Source: Flavobacteriaceae bacterium UBA3159 (GTDB lineage: Bacteria > Bacteroidota > Bacteroidia > Flavobacteriales > Flavobacteriaceae). Taken from it: 64,000 nucleotides of DNA. The stretch's first letter is position 1. Each line of letters opens with the position of its first letter. The notes beneath the pieces are model-generated. The model ran no database searches and was not told where the DNA came from. It saw only the letters and a program-made list of their open reading frames with translations. The stretch is from the NCBI GenBank assembly GCA_002364535.1, contig DEYL01000056.1, positions 1 to 64,000 on the forward strand. The letters run 5' to 3'. Shown piece after piece: positions 19,428 through 28,132 of the stretch. A program made the translations under genes and the position numbers.

Positions 19428-20897
19428 ATGAAATATTTAACTTTAAATGCAGGCTTTATAGAAAATAAAAGTTCATTGTTTTTCATGATTTTTCTTTATG
19501 TTTTTTTTACTAATTGTAATGATGGAGTCAAAGAAGAAACCATCATCGATGAGTCTCATCTTAATGAGACCGTAGTACAAATCACAGAGATAGATTCGGT
19601 GTGGGCTGGACATAGGGTTAACTTTTGTCTATATACCGACAGTAATAGACAATACATTGCCTACTATAATGCCAATAGAAACATGATAGTGGGTCAAAGA
19701 AATATTAATGAAACTAATTTTTCCTTGCACCAAATGCCTGCGCCACCAAGAGATAAAAATGCCAAAGAAAAGTCAAAACGTTTTTCAGCAACCGAAGTTG
19801 GATGGGATTCGCATAACTCCATTACCATGGCAATAGATGATAAGGGTTTTATTCACCTCTCCGGGAATATGCATGTCGATTCTCTCACCTATTTTAGGAC
19901 TCAAAAACCAAATGACATTTCGACATTGAATCAATCTTTCCCCATGGTGGGTCCAAATGAATTAAGAGCTACTTATCCAAAGTTTATGATGACAAAAGAC
20001 GATCAATTGATTTTTCATTACAGAGATGGTGGCAGTGGAAATGGAAATGAAATCTATAACATCTATGACACTGAATCCCAAACTTGGTCTAGGATGCTAG
20101 ATGTTCCCCTAACCGATGGTCAAGGTCTGATGAATGCCTATCAGTCCCAACCTGAATTAAGAGAGGACGGATGGTATCACGTATACTGGCTATGGAGAGA
20201 TACACCAGATTGTTCAACTAATCACGATCTGTCATATATGAAGAGTCCCGATTTAAAGAAATGGTATGATGCTTTTGACCAACCAATCAAACTTCCAGCT
20301 ACAATAGACAAAAAATCCCTTATTGTTGCGCCTATCCCTCCAAAAGGTGGGATTATCAATCTTGCGGCAAAACTTTGTTTTGATCAAGATAAAAAACCTC
20401 TTTTTGTTTATCACAAATACGATGAGAGTGGTAACCTTCAACTATACATTGCTCAGGTAAAGGGTAAAAAATGGGAGTCACATATAATCACAGATTGGGA
20501 TTACAGGTGGGAATTCTCTGGTAATGGAAGTATTAAAAATGAATTCACTATAAAAAATTTTAACCGAAGATCAGACAACCGATATGAGATTGGGTTTTGG
20601 CATATTAAATATGGAGATGGAACTATACTTCTTAACAAGAAACTAAAACCAATAGGAAAAGTTCTTAAATCAGAAAAAATTTTTTCAAGAAGATTTAATG
20701 ATAATTCTGTCAATCTAGAGGGAGATTTTCCTGGTTTACAAGTAATTGGTACCAACGATATCGGAAAAAATATTGAGTCTGGATATAGATACGCACTAAA
20801 ATGGGAAACACTAGGTACTAACCGAGATAAGCCTCGTGAAAAGCCATGGCCATCACCTAGTAATTTATATTTATATAAAATAAAAACTAAAAACTAA
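19428..20897 (+). CDS. BNR_4-repeat propeller protein, candidate PL24/PL25-like lyase
   Basis: 489 residues. Hydrophobic N-terminus ending VFFTNC (Cys30), likely lipidated. The body is a BNR_4-type seven-bladed propeller: VGWDSHNSITMAIDDKGFIH with His129, SGNMH with His149, FHYRDGGSGNG with Tyr198 and Arg199, and WYHVYWLWRDTPD with Tyr250, His251 and Arg257. Ulvan lyases of families PL24 and PL25 share this fold and use His, Tyr and Arg clustered on the propeller face, so these residues are candidate catalytic ones. It lies 14 bases after a lyase gene and 12 before the GH105 gene, in the same operon. A non-catalytic glycan-binding role is possible. The link to ulvan is weakened by the lack of sulfatase and rhamnose genes here. 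Confidence 0.72.
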   Translation: MKYLTLNAGFIENKSSLFFMIFLYVFFTNCNDGVKEETIIDESHLNETVVQITEIDSVWAGHRVNFCLYTDSNRQYIAYYNANRNMIVGQRNINETNFSLHQMPAPPRDKNAKEKSKRFSATEVGWDSHNSITMAIDDKGFIHLSGNMHVDSLTYFRTQKPNDISTLNQSFPMVGPNELRATYPKFMMTKDDQLIFHYRDGGSGNGNEIYNIYDTESQTWSRMLDVPLTDGQGLMNAYQSQPELREDGWYHVYWLWRDTPDCSTNHDLSYMKSPDLKKWYDAFDQPIKLPATIDKKSLIVAPIPPKGGIINLAAKLCFDQDKKPLFVYHKYDESGNLQLYIAQVKGKKWESHIITDWDYRWEFSGNGSIKNEFTIKNFNRRSDNRYEIGFWHIKYGDGTILLNKKLKPIGKVLKSEKIFSRRFNDNSVNLEGDFPGLQVIGTNDIGKNIESGYRYALKWETLGTNRDKPREKPWPSPSNLYLYKIKTKN

Positions 20898-20908
20898 ATT
20901 CTAAAATC

Positions 20909-22057
20909 ATGAAATTCCTAAGAAATTTAACATTACTAACTATTTTTTTAATTGGACTATCACTCAATGGTCAAAAAATTGAACCCTCTGAGGTAAAAAA
21001 AATAATGCAAAAAGTGGCTGACTGGCAAATTAAAAATCATAACGATTTAAAGTACAGGGCTCAAAATAAGAGATTATCTAGAGGTAAACATCATATGTTG
21101 GATTGGACAAATGGTGCACTATATGTGGGAATGTCTAAATGGGCTAAAATGGCAGACACTGACAAATATTATGAGTGGCTTAAAGGTATTGGTCAAGCCC
21201 ATGAATGGAAACTTCATATGAGAAATGGTTATTTTGCAAGAGTTTTCCATGCAGATGATCATACTGTTGGTCAAACCTATTTTCATCTTTTTAGAAAATA
21301 TAAAGATGATAAAATGATTAAACCAACAATTAATCAATTTGATTTTATTCTTTACCATCCTTCAAAAACAAAAATGGATTGGAAATCTCCTTTTCATCAG
21401 GATAGATGGAACTGGTGTGACGCATTGTTCATGTCACCCCCTGTTTGGGTGATGGTATCAAACCTGACCAGAGACAGAAAATACATTGATTTCATGGTCA
21501 AAGAGTGGAAAGCGACTACAAACCATTTATTCGATAAAAAGGAAAATTTATATTACAGAGATGGCTCTTACTTTGATAAACTTGATAATGATACAAAAAT
21601 CTTCTGGGGTAGAGGAAATGGATGGGTATTTGCAGGTTTATCTAATGTAATGGATGAGCTAGGTCCTAGCGATAAAGACTACCCTTACTTCCTTAAGCTT
21701 TATAAAAAAATGGCTAAAAAATTATTGGAGATCCAAACTCCAGAAGGTCATTGGGCAATGAGTCTATTGGGCCAAGAATTTTACCCTACTCCTGAAACCA
21801 GTGGTTCTTCATTTTTTATCTTTGGTCTTGCTTGGGGAATTAATAATGGAATTTTAGATAGAGGAATCTACGGGCCAGCTGTTCAAAAAGGTTGGAATGC
21901 TATGGTTAGTCATGTGAATAGTGATGGTATGTTGGGTTATGTTCAAGCGATTGGAGCTGAACCTGGTGAGGCTTACCCAGATAAGACCGAAGTATATGGT
22001 GTAGGTGCCTTTTTGAGTGCGGGTTCTGAAATTTATAAGTTGTACGGAGGAAATTAA
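20909..22057 (+). CDS. GH105 unsaturated uronyl hydrolase
   Basis: 382 residues, the usual length. Signal peptide MKFLRNLTLLTIFLIGLSLNG, so periplasmic. (alpha/alpha)6 barrel with the GH88/GH105 landmarks: HADDHTVGQTY (Asp116/117), WNWCDALFMSPPVW (Asp171, candidate catalytic Asp), and RGNGWVFAGL (235-244). It removes the 4,5-unsaturated uronic acid that lyases leave at the non-reducing end, by hydrating the double bond. The product rearranges to 5-keto-4-deoxyuronate, the substrate of KduI encoded at 36.4 kb. Its place directly after two lyases and a BNR_4 protein makes the route from polymer to KduI complete within this window. GH88 cannot be fully excluded, but the DALFMSPP pattern favours GH105. 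Confidence 0.9.
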   Translation: MKFLRNLTLLTIFLIGLSLNGQKIEPSEVKKIMQKVADWQIKNHNDLKYRAQNKRLSRGKHHMLDWTNGALYVGMSKWAKMADTDKYYEWLKGIGQAHEWKLHMRNGYFARVFHADDHTVGQTYFHLFRKYKDDKMIKPTINQFDFILYHPSKTKMDWKSPFHQDRWNWCDALFMSPPVWVMVSNLTRDRKYIDFMVKEWKATTNHLFDKKENLYYRDGSYFDKLDNDTKIFWGRGNGWVFAGLSNVMDELGPSDKDYPYFLKLYKKMAKKLLEIQTPEGHWAMSLLGQEFYPTPETSGSSFFIFGLAWGINNGILDRGIYGPAVQKGWNAMVSHVNSDGMLGYVQAIGAEPGEAYPDKTEVYGVGAFLSAGSEIYKLYGGN

Positions 22058-22076
22058 ATCAATTTTTCACACAAAA

Positions 22077-23543
22077 ATGAGTACTCAGATGTTAAAAAAA
22101 ATATTAATTGGAACAATTGGATTTTTTTATTTATCATGTCAATTCCCGCCAGATATTCAGGGTCCCTATTTCGCCAATGGGATAAAAAATGGTTGGGCCG
22201 ACCAAAACTCAATTGTACTATGGACGAGATTGACACAAAATAAATCTGCTAATTTCAAGGGACATCCTTTTATTGAAATATCAAGTGAGAAAATGAAATC
22301 CTTGTCCAAAAACCTTGATGTTGAGGGCATTTATAATACTCAGATTCCTGAGGGCTTAAAACTAAAAGACATGGAGGGTTATTGTCCGGGAGCTTATGGA
22401 GAGGTGCAACTCCATTACTTTGTTAAAGGGCAACCGGAAGCAGCCATTGTTACCGATTGGACAGCGGTAAATCCCGATAAAGATTTTACCCATCAATGGA
22501 AACTGAATGATCTGAAAGCTGGAGAGAGGTATCGTGTGAAAATCTATGCCCGACCCCAGAGAGGGCAAAAGATTTCCGATAGTACTTTCGGACAATTTCT
22601 TTTACCGGTATATGAAAAAACCGCTAGAGACATCAAATTTTGTGTCGTTTCATGTCATGATTACAACCGTCGTGACGATACGGTAAACGGGCACAAGATA
22701 TACCCCAGTATGTCGCAATTACAACCCGATTTTTACGTGCATACCGGAGATATAGAGTATATGGACAAACCTTTTCCATACGCCATGACAGAGGAGTTGA
22801 TGCGTTTTAAGTGGAATCGTTTATTTGCCCTCCCTTTTCAGCGTTCATTTTATAACAATCACACCTCATATTTTATGAAGGATGATCACGATGTGGGCTA
22901 TAATGATAGTTACCCCGGAAAGGATTATGGAACAGTTACTTTTGAGCGGGGGTTGGAGATATTCGATGAGGAGCAGTTTCCCACTTACTCCAAAAGGTAC
23001 AAAACCATCCGTTGGGGAAAAGATCTTCAGATTTGGATTGTTGAGGGGAGAAATTATAGGAATCAAAACTATTTGGAGGATGGTCCTAATAAAACCATAT
23101 GGGGGAGAGAACAAAAGCAGTGGTTTTTTGATACCGTTACTGATTCAGATGCAACCTTTAAAGTCTTGATTACATCTTCTCCTATATTGGGCCCTGACCG
23201 AAAAAATAAAAATGATAATCTAAGTAATGCTGAGTACTCTTTCGAACAAGCCGAGATTCTCAATTTTATAAAAAAACAGAAAAAACTTTTTATTGTCAAT
23301 GGTGATCGACACTGGCAGTATGTTACTCATTTAAAAAACACCAATCTTTGGGAATTTGGATGTGGAGCCGGTGCCGATGTTCATGCTGGAGGATGGAAGC
23401 AAGAGGATTTTAGACCTGAGCATCAATTTCTAAGAGTTAATGGTGGTTTTCTTTCGGTTTCGGTGAGCAGCGGGAGGGAACCCAACATTAAATTCATACA
23501 CCACGATGTAGAAGGTCAACCAGTGAACGAGGTTGTCTTCTAA
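22077..23543 (+). CDS. PhoD-like metallophosphoesterase, lipoprotein
   Basis: 488 residues from ATG 22077; the reading frame is open further upstream into the GH105 gene, but ATG 22077 gives a proper lipoprotein leader ending FFYLSC. Metallophosphoesterase motifs in order: VVSCHDYNRRDD, YVHTGDIEYMD, MKDDHDVGYNDSYPG, NGDRHWQYVTH, matching the PhoD/alkaline phosphatase D family with its N-terminal beta-domain. The family hydrolyses phosphodiesters or phosphomonoesters using Fe/Ca or two metal ions outside the cytoplasm. It is the last gene of the enzyme operon, 20 bases after GH105. Its stop overlaps the convergent regulator gene's stop by four bases. A phosphodiesterase in a uronate locus is unusual and may act on a phosphate-bearing substituent; that is a guess. 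Confidence 0.85.
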   Translation: MSTQMLKKILIGTIGFFYLSCQFPPDIQGPYFANGIKNGWADQNSIVLWTRLTQNKSANFKGHPFIEISSEKMKSLSKNLDVEGIYNTQIPEGLKLKDMEGYCPGAYGEVQLHYFVKGQPEAAIVTDWTAVNPDKDFTHQWKLNDLKAGERYRVKIYARPQRGQKISDSTFGQFLLPVYEKTARDIKFCVVSCHDYNRRDDTVNGHKIYPSMSQLQPDFYVHTGDIEYMDKPFPYAMTEELMRFKWNRLFALPFQRSFYNNHTSYFMKDDHDVGYNDSYPGKDYGTVTFERGLEIFDEEQFPTYSKRYKTIRWGKDLQIWIVEGRNYRNQNYLEDGPNKTIWGREQKQWFFDTVTDSDATFKVLITSSPILGPDRKNKNDNLSNAEYSFEQAEILNFIKKQKKLFIVNGDRHWQYVTHLKNTNLWEFGCGAGADVHAGGWKQEDFRPEHQFLRVNGGFLSVSVSSGREPNIKFIHHDVEGQPVNEVVF

Positions 23544-24613
23544 TTTTCTTCGTAATAATTTCGCTCTTCTGAGTGACTGTATTTGTAATTTTCTTTGGTA
23601 ATGATCTCTAAAGGTGTGGTGATTTCGTTGGGAGGCATCTCCCTGTGAACCAAGTAACTGGCTATGGTTGTAATAGATTTATACCCCTGATTGAATGATT
23701 TCTGAGAAATCAAAAAAGCAACAATACCTTTTTTTAGAGCGTCTTCATTTTGGGGTGTAGTATCAAAACCAATGACTTTTAGTCCTGATAAATGATCCTT
23801 TTCAATAGCACTACAGATGTTGGAGACTCTACTGGAGGGAACCATAATCACCCTCACACTTGGGTGCTCAGTTAAAAAAGAATTAATTTTTTCACTGAGT
23901 TTTTCAAATCCATCTGATAGATCAAATTTTAATTGATGGATCAGAGCATCGGGAATGTTTTGCTGGAAATAACTATTGAATCCTTTTACACGTTCATTGT
24001 TGGCTCCGTAATCGTGTATGTTTTTACGGGTCAGAACAATCAAAAACTCATCCCCATTTTTGGAACACAAATGAGAGAGTTTTCCCGATAAAACACCTGC
24101 GTCAAATGATTTTTGACCAATATAACATAGATTCTTATAACCCTTTAAATCGGCATTTAGAAAAAGATAAGGTATTTTTTTTTCATCTAGTATATGAATG
24201 ATTTTCGAGGTCTCTTTGAAAAAAAAAGGCACCATGACCACAGCATTCGGTTCTGTTTTGATTAGTTTTTGGAAGGCTTTTAAGTAGCTTTTCGGATCAA
24301 ATTGGTCAAATACAAACACTTTATTTTCAATCCCATAGGCACTGACCTCTTGGCTTGCTTTCTGAATCCCTGAATAGGGAGACTTCCAAAAGAGATTCTC
24401 CTCGTCATATTGAGGGATCAAAGTCGCCAGATTGTAATATTTTTTCATTGCCAATGAGCTGGCGATCAAATTGACTTTAAACTTCTTCTGTTTTAAAATC
24501 TTTTTGATTTTAGTTTCCGTCTCTGGAGATACTCCACCGCGATTATGCAAAACCCTGTCAACAGTCCCCGCTGATACATTGGCTTCCTTTGCAATATCCT
24601 TTATAGTTATCAA
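23540..24613 (-). CDS. LacI-family transcriptional regulator of the uronate/polysaccharide locus
   Basis: 357 residues. N-terminal LacI helix-turn-helix ITIKDIAKEANVSAGTVDRV with the hinge region to about residue 60, then a periplasmic-binding-protein-type sensor domain ending with VIGFDTTPQNEDALKKG and QKSFNQGYKSI. It lies between the enzyme operon (convergent) and the 13-gene catabolic operon (divergent). The shared gap holds one GTGTRCGYRCAC site, and two more precede the SusC gene, so this protein is the obvious candidate for their binding. The effector is probably a pathway intermediate such as 2-keto-3-deoxygluconate or glucuronate; not visible in sequence. HTH residues TVDRV in the recognition helix differ from the common TVSRV. 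Confidence 0.92.
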   Translation of the reverse strand: MITIKDIAKEANVSAGTVDRVLHNRGGVSPETETKIKKILKQKKFKVNLIASSLAMKKYYNLATLIPQYDEENLFWKSPYSGIQKASQEVSAYGIENKVFVFDQFDPKSYLKAFQKLIKTEPNAVVMVPFFFKETSKIIHILDEKKIPYLFLNADLKGYKNLCYIGQKSFDAGVLSGKLSHLCSKNGDEFLIVLTRKNIHDYGANNERVKGFNSYFQQNIPDALIHQLKFDLSDGFEKLSEKINSFLTEHPSVRVIMVPSSRVSNICSAIEKDHLSGLKVIGFDTTPQNEDALKKGIVAFLISQKSFNQGYKSITTIASYLVHREMPPNEITTPLEIITKENYKYSHSEERNYYEEN

Positions 24614-24730
24614 TGAATGTTAGTTTGCATTAAATATACCATCTAATTAATAAATTTTTATTCATTTTTTATTAATTTAAATAAAAAATAATAATCATAT
24701 CAGGGGGGTAAAATTTACAAACAGTTTCTC

Positions 24731-24738
24731 TATATTTG
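24731..24738 (+). promoter_or_regulatory. Bacteroidota -7 promoter element (TATATTTG)
   Basis: Exact match to TAnnTTTG, 34 bases before the MFS gene start. No clear -33 element is seen upstream. The operator-like site begins 8 bases downstream, at the expected transcription start, which fits repression. Confidence 0.55.
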
Positions 24739-24746
24739 TGTAAGTA

Positions 24747-24758
24747 GTGTACGCACAC
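24747..24758. promoter_or_regulatory. Operator-like site 3 (GTGTACGCACAC)
   Basis: Third match to GTGTRCGYRCAC, imperfect at one pair (5 of 6 symmetric positions). It lies between a TATATTTG element and the start of the 13-gene uronate operon, and 134 bases from the divergent LacI gene start, so it could control both. Confidence 0.65.
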
Positions 24759-24771
24759 GAAAATTAATTTT

Positions 24772-26103
24772 ATGCCTAATTCATTCAGATGGATTCTTGT
24801 AGCAGCTTTATCGGGTTTTCTTTTTGGGTTTGATACGGTTGTTATTTCTGGAGCCAACTTGCCCATTAAGGAATTGTGGTCAACCAGTCCTTTTTTTCAT
24901 GGTTTTTTTATCATGTCGATGGCCCTTTGGGGAACTGTTTTGGGCGCCTTGTTCGGGGCATACCCCACAAATAAATTAGGTCGTAAAAAAACCCTCAGTT
25001 GGGTTGGTTTTTTCTTTCTAATTTCTGCTTTAGGTTCTGCTTTGGCTATGGATCCCTACACTTTTTCATTTTTTAGATTCATCGGTGGGTTAGCAGTAGG
25101 GGTTTCCTCTATTGCAGCACCTATATATATATCTGAAATTTCTACTTCTAAAAACCGCGGCTCTCTTGGAGCTTTGTTCCAATTAAGTTTGGTTTTTGGA
25201 ATGTTAATCGCTTATTTCTCTAATTATCTGTTCACTGGTTTTCAAGGAGTCTCTGATTGGAGATGGATGTTGGGGATCGAGGCACTTCCTGCCCTAATGT
25301 ATCTGATTTTAACATTTTTCATACCTGACACTCCAAGATGGCAAATTCTTTTTCAAAATAATGACGATTCTGCATTAAAAACATTAAAGCAAATATATGA
25401 TGACGACCAACAAGCCGAAAGTATTCTCAATCAAATTAAATCAGCAGATATCAATTCTGTAAGTAATGAAAAATTAATTACTAAAATCAATAATAAGATA
25501 TTAGTTCTCGCTTTTTTAATTTCATTTTTTAATCAACTTTCTGGGATTAATTTTATACTATATTACGCACCTGAAATTTTAGAAATGGCTGGTTTTGGTA
25601 AAAGTGCATCCCTATTTAATTCGGTATTGATAGGAGTTATAATGATCATTTTTACTTTTCTCGGTTTACTTCTTATAGACAGGTTAGGAAGAAGACAACT
25701 CTTGATTTTGGGTTCATTGGGGTACATTATAAGTTTAACTGGAGTTTCTATGTCTTTTTATTTTCAGTCTAGCCCCGAATGGATTGCAGTTTATATATTT
25801 GCTTTTATTGCTTCTCATGCGGTAGGACAAGGAGCAGTTATTTGGGTTTTTATTTCTGAAATATTTCCAAATAGAATTAGAGCTAAGGGGCAATCCTTTG
25901 GTGCTGGAGTTCACTGGGTATTTGCTGCGTTGATTACCTTGGTGGGCCCTTCAGTTATTGCGATCTATCAAACCAACCCTTGGCCTATTTTTTCATTTTT
26001 TGCCATCATGATGGTCTTGCAACTGCTATTTTCTATTTTTGCAATGCCCGAAACAAAAGGGAAATCCCTTGAAGAAATAAACTTAATCATTAATAAAAAT
26101 TAA
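24772..26103 (+). CDS. MFS sugar porter
   Basis: 443 residues, about 12 membrane segments. Sugar-porter signatures: LGRKKTLSWVGFF after helix 2, PDTPRWQILFQNN at the central loop, DRLGRRQLLILGS in the second half, and PETKGKSLEEI at the C-terminus. Family members import hexoses, pentoses or uronates with protons across the inner membrane. First gene of the uronate operon, preceded by a -7 element and operator-like site. The operon also encodes a TRAP transporter, so the two probably bring in different products (for example unsaturated uronate versus saturated glucuronate, or an oligomer-derived neutral sugar); which is which cannot be seen. Confidence 0.92.
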   Translation: MPNSFRWILVAALSGFLFGFDTVVISGANLPIKELWSTSPFFHGFFIMSMALWGTVLGALFGAYPTNKLGRKKTLSWVGFFFLISALGSALAMDPYTFSFFRFIGGLAVGVSSIAAPIYISEISTSKNRGSLGALFQLSLVFGMLIAYFSNYLFTGFQGVSDWRWMLGIEALPALMYLILTFFIPDTPRWQILFQNNDDSALKTLKQIYDDDQQAESILNQIKSADINSVSNEKLITKINNKILVLAFLISFFNQLSGINFILYYAPEILEMAGFGKSASLFNSVLIGVIMIIFTFLGLLLIDRLGRRQLLILGSLGYIISLTGVSMSFYFQSSPEWIAVYIFAFIASHAVGQGAVIWVFISEIFPNRIRAKGQSFGAGVHWVFAALITLVGPSVIAIYQTNPWPIFSFFAIMMVLQLLFSIFAMPETKGKSLEEINLIINKN

Positions 26104-26111
26104 TTTTTCCA

Positions 26112-27299
26112 ATGAAACGAAAAGATTTTATTCGCAATTCTAGTGGAATTCTTATGGGTTCAATGTTTGCACCTAATTTGATGGCCAATGTCAATATGAG
26201 CAACAACTTTAATCTGGGAGTGATTGGTACCGGAGGAAGAGGGCAGGGTATTATTAAGTTACTCAATAATATTACCGGCATGAATGTAATTGCTGCTTGT
26301 GATACATTGCCTTTTCGATTGGAAGAGGGTTTTGAATTGATCAAAAGCAATAAAAATGCCAAAGCATATAAGGATTACAGAAAGCTGTTGGAAAATAAAA
26401 ATATTGATGGAGTAATTATCAGTACCCCATTGAACACCCATGATAAAATTGCTGTTGATGCATTGGATGCCTACAAACATGTTTATTGTGAAAAAACTTT
26501 AGCCAAAGGGGCTGCCGCTACTTCGCGCATTGTCAGCAAATGCAAAACCTCCAATAAAATTTTTCAAACCGGACATCAGTATCACAGTTCAAGACTCTAC
26601 TCACAGTTGGTTGATATGATCGAAGACGGTAAAGTAGGTAAAATCACCTCAATTGAGGCCCAGTGGAATCGTAATGGAAATTGGAGAAAACCCGTTTCCG
26701 ATCCTTCATTGGAACGACAAATCAATTGGAGGATGTACAGAGAGTATTCCTTCGGACTTTTGGCCGAATTGAGCTCCCATCAAATCGATTTTGCCAACTG
26801 GATTCTAAAAGCCACTCCAGAAAAGGCAATTGGTATGGGTGGAATCAACTACTGGAATGATGGTAGAGAGACCTACGACAATACCAAGGTGATTTACGAA
26901 TTTCCTGGAGGAGTGAAAGCCACCTATACCTGTCTGACTTCCAACGCCAAAGATGATTATAAAATCATGGTCATGGGGGATAAAGGAACTTTATCCGTTT
27001 TTTATGATACTGCTTGGTTTTATCCCGAGGGGGAGTACGAAGCCAAGTATGGTGAAGTGGATGGTGTATCCGGAGCCACAACCAATTGGTCAGAGGGTAA
27101 AGGGACACCTTTGGACATCAAACACCTCGATCCGACCAAACAAGCCCTAATCGATTTTAGAGACGCTGTAATTAACAATAAAGCCCCACTTTCGAGTGTA
27201 ACCACAGGAGCTAAAGCGGCTTATGCAGTAGACATGGGAATTAAAGCCATGGACACCGGGCAAATGACCTATTGGGACGATATTAATTATATACTTTAA
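26112..27299 (+). CDS. Gfo/Idh/MocA-family oxidoreductase with a Tat-like leader
   Basis: 395 residues. The N-terminus MKRKDFIRNSSGILMG resembles a weak Tat signal (K-R-K-D-F) of the kind common on Bacteroidota Gfo/Idh proteins. Rossmann motif GVIGTGGRGQG at about residue 36, then STPLNTHDKIAVDAL and HVYCEKTLAKG (catalytic-region EK) near 130, GHQYHSSRL near 155, and SSHQIDFANW near 220. Family members use NAD(P) to oxidise or reduce sugars and polyols. It sits 9 bases behind the MFS gene and 9 ahead of the SDR gene. Its substrate is unknown; a role in oxidising a sugar at the 3-position or reducing a uronate would both fit. Its probable export is odd in an otherwise cytoplasmic catabolic operon. 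Confidence 0.85.
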   Translation: MKRKDFIRNSSGILMGSMFAPNLMANVNMSNNFNLGVIGTGGRGQGIIKLLNNITGMNVIAACDTLPFRLEEGFELIKSNKNAKAYKDYRKLLENKNIDGVIISTPLNTHDKIAVDALDAYKHVYCEKTLAKGAAATSRIVSKCKTSNKIFQTGHQYHSSRLYSQLVDMIEDGKVGKITSIEAQWNRNGNWRKPVSDPSLERQINWRMYREYSFGLLAELSSHQIDFANWILKATPEKAIGMGGINYWNDGRETYDNTKVIYEFPGGVKATYTCLTSNAKDDYKIMVMGDKGTLSVFYDTAWFYPEGEYEAKYGEVDGVSGATTNWSEGKGTPLDIKHLDPTKQALIDFRDAVINNKAPLSSVTTGAKAAYAVDMGIKAMDTGQMTYWDDINYIL

Positions 27300-27307
27300 G
27301 ATTATAA

Positions 27308-28123
27308 ATGAAACCAAATTTTGATTTAAATAATAAGGTAGCGGTCATCACCGGTGGTGGTGGAGCACTGGGGGGATGTATTGCGCAAAGCTTTTCCCAA
27401 TCCGGGGTAAAGATTGCAATTTTGGACCTTACTCAAGAGTCCGCTCAAAGAACCGTCGATATCATAAAAAAAGAAGGAGGAACTGCTATTGGTTTTGCTG
27501 CCAATGTACTTTCTGAGGTATCCATTACAGCCATCAGCAAAGAAATTTTAAAACAGTGGGGAAGGGTCGACATACTGCTCAATGCTGCCGGAGGAAATAT
27601 GCCCGGTGCGACCATTGCCGTTGACCAAACCATTTTTGATTTGTCTATGGACGACTTTAAGAAGGTCACTGAGTTAAACCTCAATGGCTCTGTAATACCC
27701 TCTCTGATTTTTGGTAAGATCATGGCCGATCAAAAAAGTGGATCCATCATCAATTATTCTTCTATGAGTGTGGACAGGGTAATTACTCGAGTGGTGGGCT
27801 ATTCTGCTTCCAAAGCAGGAATAGAAAACTTCACCCGATGGATGTCCGTAGAAATGGCACTTAAGTTTGGTCCTGGTGTACGTGTAAACGCAATTGCTCC
27901 CGGATTTTTTGTAGGAAATCAAAACAGAAGATTGCTGTTGAACGAAGACGGATCTTATACCGAAAGAGGGGACACCATCATTAGAAATACCCCCATGAAA
28001 CGTTTTGGAGAAGCGCAAGAACTCAATGGAGCAATTCATTTTCTTTGCAGTGATGCCGCTCAATTTATAACTGGAGTTGTACTACCCATCGACGGAGGCT
28101 TCAGCGCCTTCAGTGGGGTTTAA
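27308..28123 (+). CDS. SDR-family oxidoreductase, probable fructuronate reductase (mannonate oxidoreductase)
   Basis: 271 residues, cytoplasmic. NAD(P)-binding GGGGALGGCIAQ near residue 15, NAAGGNMPG near 97, catalytic Ser in INYSSMS and YSASKAG with Tyr/Lys near 165, C-terminal TGVVLPIDGGF. Directly followed by uxuA after 9 bases and then uxaC, so reduction of fructuronate to mannonate is the missing step between UxaC and UxuA and fits this protein. Classical UxuB belongs to the long-chain mannitol dehydrogenase family; SDR replacements are known in Bacteroidota. The assignment rests on context. A different SDR at 37.2 kb is the KduD candidate, so this one is not needed for the KduI branch. 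Confidence 0.82.
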   Translation: MKPNFDLNNKVAVITGGGGALGGCIAQSFSQSGVKIAILDLTQESAQRTVDIIKKEGGTAIGFAANVLSEVSITAISKEILKQWGRVDILLNAAGGNMPGATIAVDQTIFDLSMDDFKKVTELNLNGSVIPSLIFGKIMADQKSGSIINYSSMSVDRVITRVVGYSASKAGIENFTRWMSVEMALKFGPGVRVNAIAPGFFVGNQNRRLLLNEDGSYTERGDTIIRNTPMKRFGEAQELNGAIHFLCSDAAQFITGVVLPIDGGFSAFSGV

Positions 28124-28132
28124 TTTATTCAT

